DNA of 18,434 nucleotides. It comes from Falciphora oryzae (Eukaryota > Ascomycota > Sordariomycetes > Magnaporthales > Magnaporthaceae). The DNA is taken from positions 466,131-484,564 of the forward strand of contig JNVV01000016.1 of NCBI GenBank assembly GCA_000733355.1, in the 5' to 3' direction. Shown here piece after piece: positions 16,829 to 18,434 of this stretch. Position 1 is the stretch's first letter, and each line of letters starts with the position of its first letter. A model generated the notes under the pieces. It worked only from the letters and a program-made list of their open reading frames with translations. It was not told the origin of the DNA and made no database searches. Both the position numbers and the translations under genes were made by a program.

Positions 16829-18274
16829 TCGACATCTAACGAAGCTAGGATTGTTTTTGCCATACGGGCGATTTAATCCAATGCACGATTAAATGTGCGT
16901 TCGGCAGCGAAAATTTACGATATGTTTAAAGCCACGTTACGTTACCGACCCGCTGGCCAATTTGCTTAACGCGACTACGTATTTAAATTACGGAAATTAA
17001 CGGAATCCGAAAAGGAGGCGTTTGTTAAATACATATTCGAACTGGATTTTCGCGCATTTCCTTCCCGGCCTTTTGGTGTTAAAGCTATAGCTAACCGATT
17101 GCTCGCCGAACGCGACGCGGGCACCGTTAGTAAGTTCTGGGTCGAAAAGTTCGTTAAACGCCGCGCAAAGTTTAGTACGCGTTAAATTCGAAAATACAAC
17201 TACCAAAAGGCCAAATGCGAAAATTTTAAGCTCGTTTTTACGTAATTCGATTTTATGCGGAATACTGTCGATAAATATGGCATTTAGGATAACGATATTT
17301 ATAATTTCGACGAAACCGGCTTTTTTATAGGTATAATCGCGGCTGTTATAGTTATTATAATATCGGAAGGCCGTAATAAAGCAAAATTGGTTTAATTTAG
17401 CAATCGGAAATAAGTTACGATTATTTAAAGGGTTAATTATTGCGGTTAAGCGATCCCTTTTTTTAATATCGTTAAAAGGCAATATTACCTAACTAATTAG
17501 TACTCGGAAACCGACCTTCCACGCAATTAAATTATCGTAATAAATTTTAATAAATGGATTACGAACGAGCTCGGTTTGAAATAAATCCGGCATTTCGATA
17601 AATATATTGTAATTTATTTTACGGGGTTATATCGTTTGTTAGTGCTAAACGGATACGAAAGCTACCATTTAACAGATTTCGAGCTTTATTGCCAAAAATA
17701 TAATATCGTTACGCTTTATATGCTTCCGCATTCGTTTTATTTCCTTTAACCGCTTAACGTTAGGTGTTTTAACCCAATAAAAAAAACGTACGGTTAACAA
17801 ATCGAAAACCTAATAAGGTCGCACGTTAACTACGTAACCAAAATCAAATTCCTTTCGGCGTTTAAAACGGCATTTTTTAATTCTATAACTAAAAAAAACA
17901 TCCAAAAAGGCTTTCGAAAGGCTGGTTTTACTTTTTTTAATCCGGATTCGGTTTTGGAAAAGCTGGATATAAAGCTACGGATTCCAACTCCTTTAAAAAC
18001 GCTTTTAAATAACCCCGAACTTTGGACTTCCAAAACGCCGCGGACAGCTAAAAAAGCAATTGCGCAATCCGAATATATTAAAATTCGGATTACCAATTAC
18101 TAAAGCAGCTTTTTAACACCTATACTGGCGGTTGTGGACTAAATTGCAAAAGGGACGAAAGCGATAATGCACGAGGTAGCCCTTTTCCGAGCCGAAGTAT
18201 TTACGTTTCGAAAAGCGAACGAAACGTTAAGCAAACGCTGGAAAGCTAAAAAAACACGTGTTCGATTTGAAAGG
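16829..18274 (+). pseudogene. Fot1/pogo-type transposase, RIP-inactivated
   Basis: A DDE/DDD transposase that would cut and paste the element. The frame is held from the TSTSNEAR-like N-terminus to the C-terminal basic stretch with many stops but no frameshift; no in-frame ATG remains at the start. In order: an N-terminal helix-turn-helix (SNARLNVRSAAKIY near residues 18-31), a second CENP-B-like DNA-binding region (TESEKEAFVKYI, then FWVEKFVKRR), and the catalytic domain. The first Asp is intact in NFDETGF (GAC 17309-17311). The second and third are Asn: VLNGYES (AAC 17648) for LDGHxS, and PLNV (AAC 17756) for PLDV, the latter preceded by TAA for the expected Gln. The extreme C-terminus is replaced by the microsatellite. 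Clearly inactive. Confidence 0.88.

Positions 18275-18434
<160 letters not shown>

Larger units (their letters stand above)
16725..18274 (+). mobile_element. Fot1/pogo-type DNA transposon, 5' end and transposase; 3' end not seen
   Basis: It starts ACGTGGTCCATTAGTAAGTG after TA 16723-16724, followed by a degenerate pogo-family transposase gene on the plus strand. The right terminal repeat is absent: the coding region runs into an ATTT microsatellite that continues to the window end. Base composition shows RIP. Confidence 0.82.

Noticed and set aside
16997..17482. Minus-strand frame of 161 codons
   Set aside because: Antisense to the pogo transposase, whose plus-strand frame carries the DDE-type motifs.

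Overview
The window looks like a transposon graveyard from a filamentous ascomycete (Pezizomycotina). Three things point there. A non-LTR retrotransposon and a Fot1/pogo-type transposase are both present. Many in-frame TAG and TAA codons stand where Gln would be expected. Long stretches are poor in CpA/TpG but keep CpG, which is the footprint of repeat-induced point mutation (RIP). I see no intact host protein gene.

Layout. Bases 1-53 are the 3' part of a class II tRNA (Leu-like) with a Pol III T-run after it. Bases 66-1090 hold no gene. Bases 1091-2547 are a hAT-like element with 18-bp terminal inverted repeats; it carries a small zinc-knuckle ORF broken by one TAG, and a 430-bp palindromic MITE (M1). 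From 2548 to 16722 the host sequence is one old, heavily mutated, antisense LINE copy, collinear with about 12580 down to 8045 of the younger LINE in this window. Six insertions split it: an unidentified RIP-mutated segment (3116-4935), a 149-bp solo-LTR-like element (5191-5339), a nested MITE stack (6755-13763), MITE M2 (14077-14506), a 54-bp LINE stub (16005-16058), and a Fot1/pogo element that cuts it at 16723. A perfect ATTT microsatellite fills 18275-18434.

The MITE stack is the most striking structure. MITE A contains MITE B, B contains MITE C, and C contains a small palindrome D. A and C are loop-free palindromes, and each was entered at the TA dinucleotide at its centre. A full-length LINE (6904-12678) also landed in the left arm of A with a 14-bp target duplication. 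That LINE has a gag-like ORF1 and an endonuclease/reverse transcriptase ORF2. Each ORF keeps a single reading frame but is broken by stop codons, and the two overlap by 7 nt.

How the parts relate. Five MITEs and the Fot1/pogo element share the same terminal design: TA target, ACGTGG start, then two copies of a 17-bp unit. This suggests that a pogo-type transposase moves the MITEs. The LINE family has left three copies of different age here: the old antisense copy, the full-length copy and the 54-bp stub. Target duplications that already contain RIP-type changes, and target TAs where the LINE has TG, place most of the small insertions after the old LINE was mutated.
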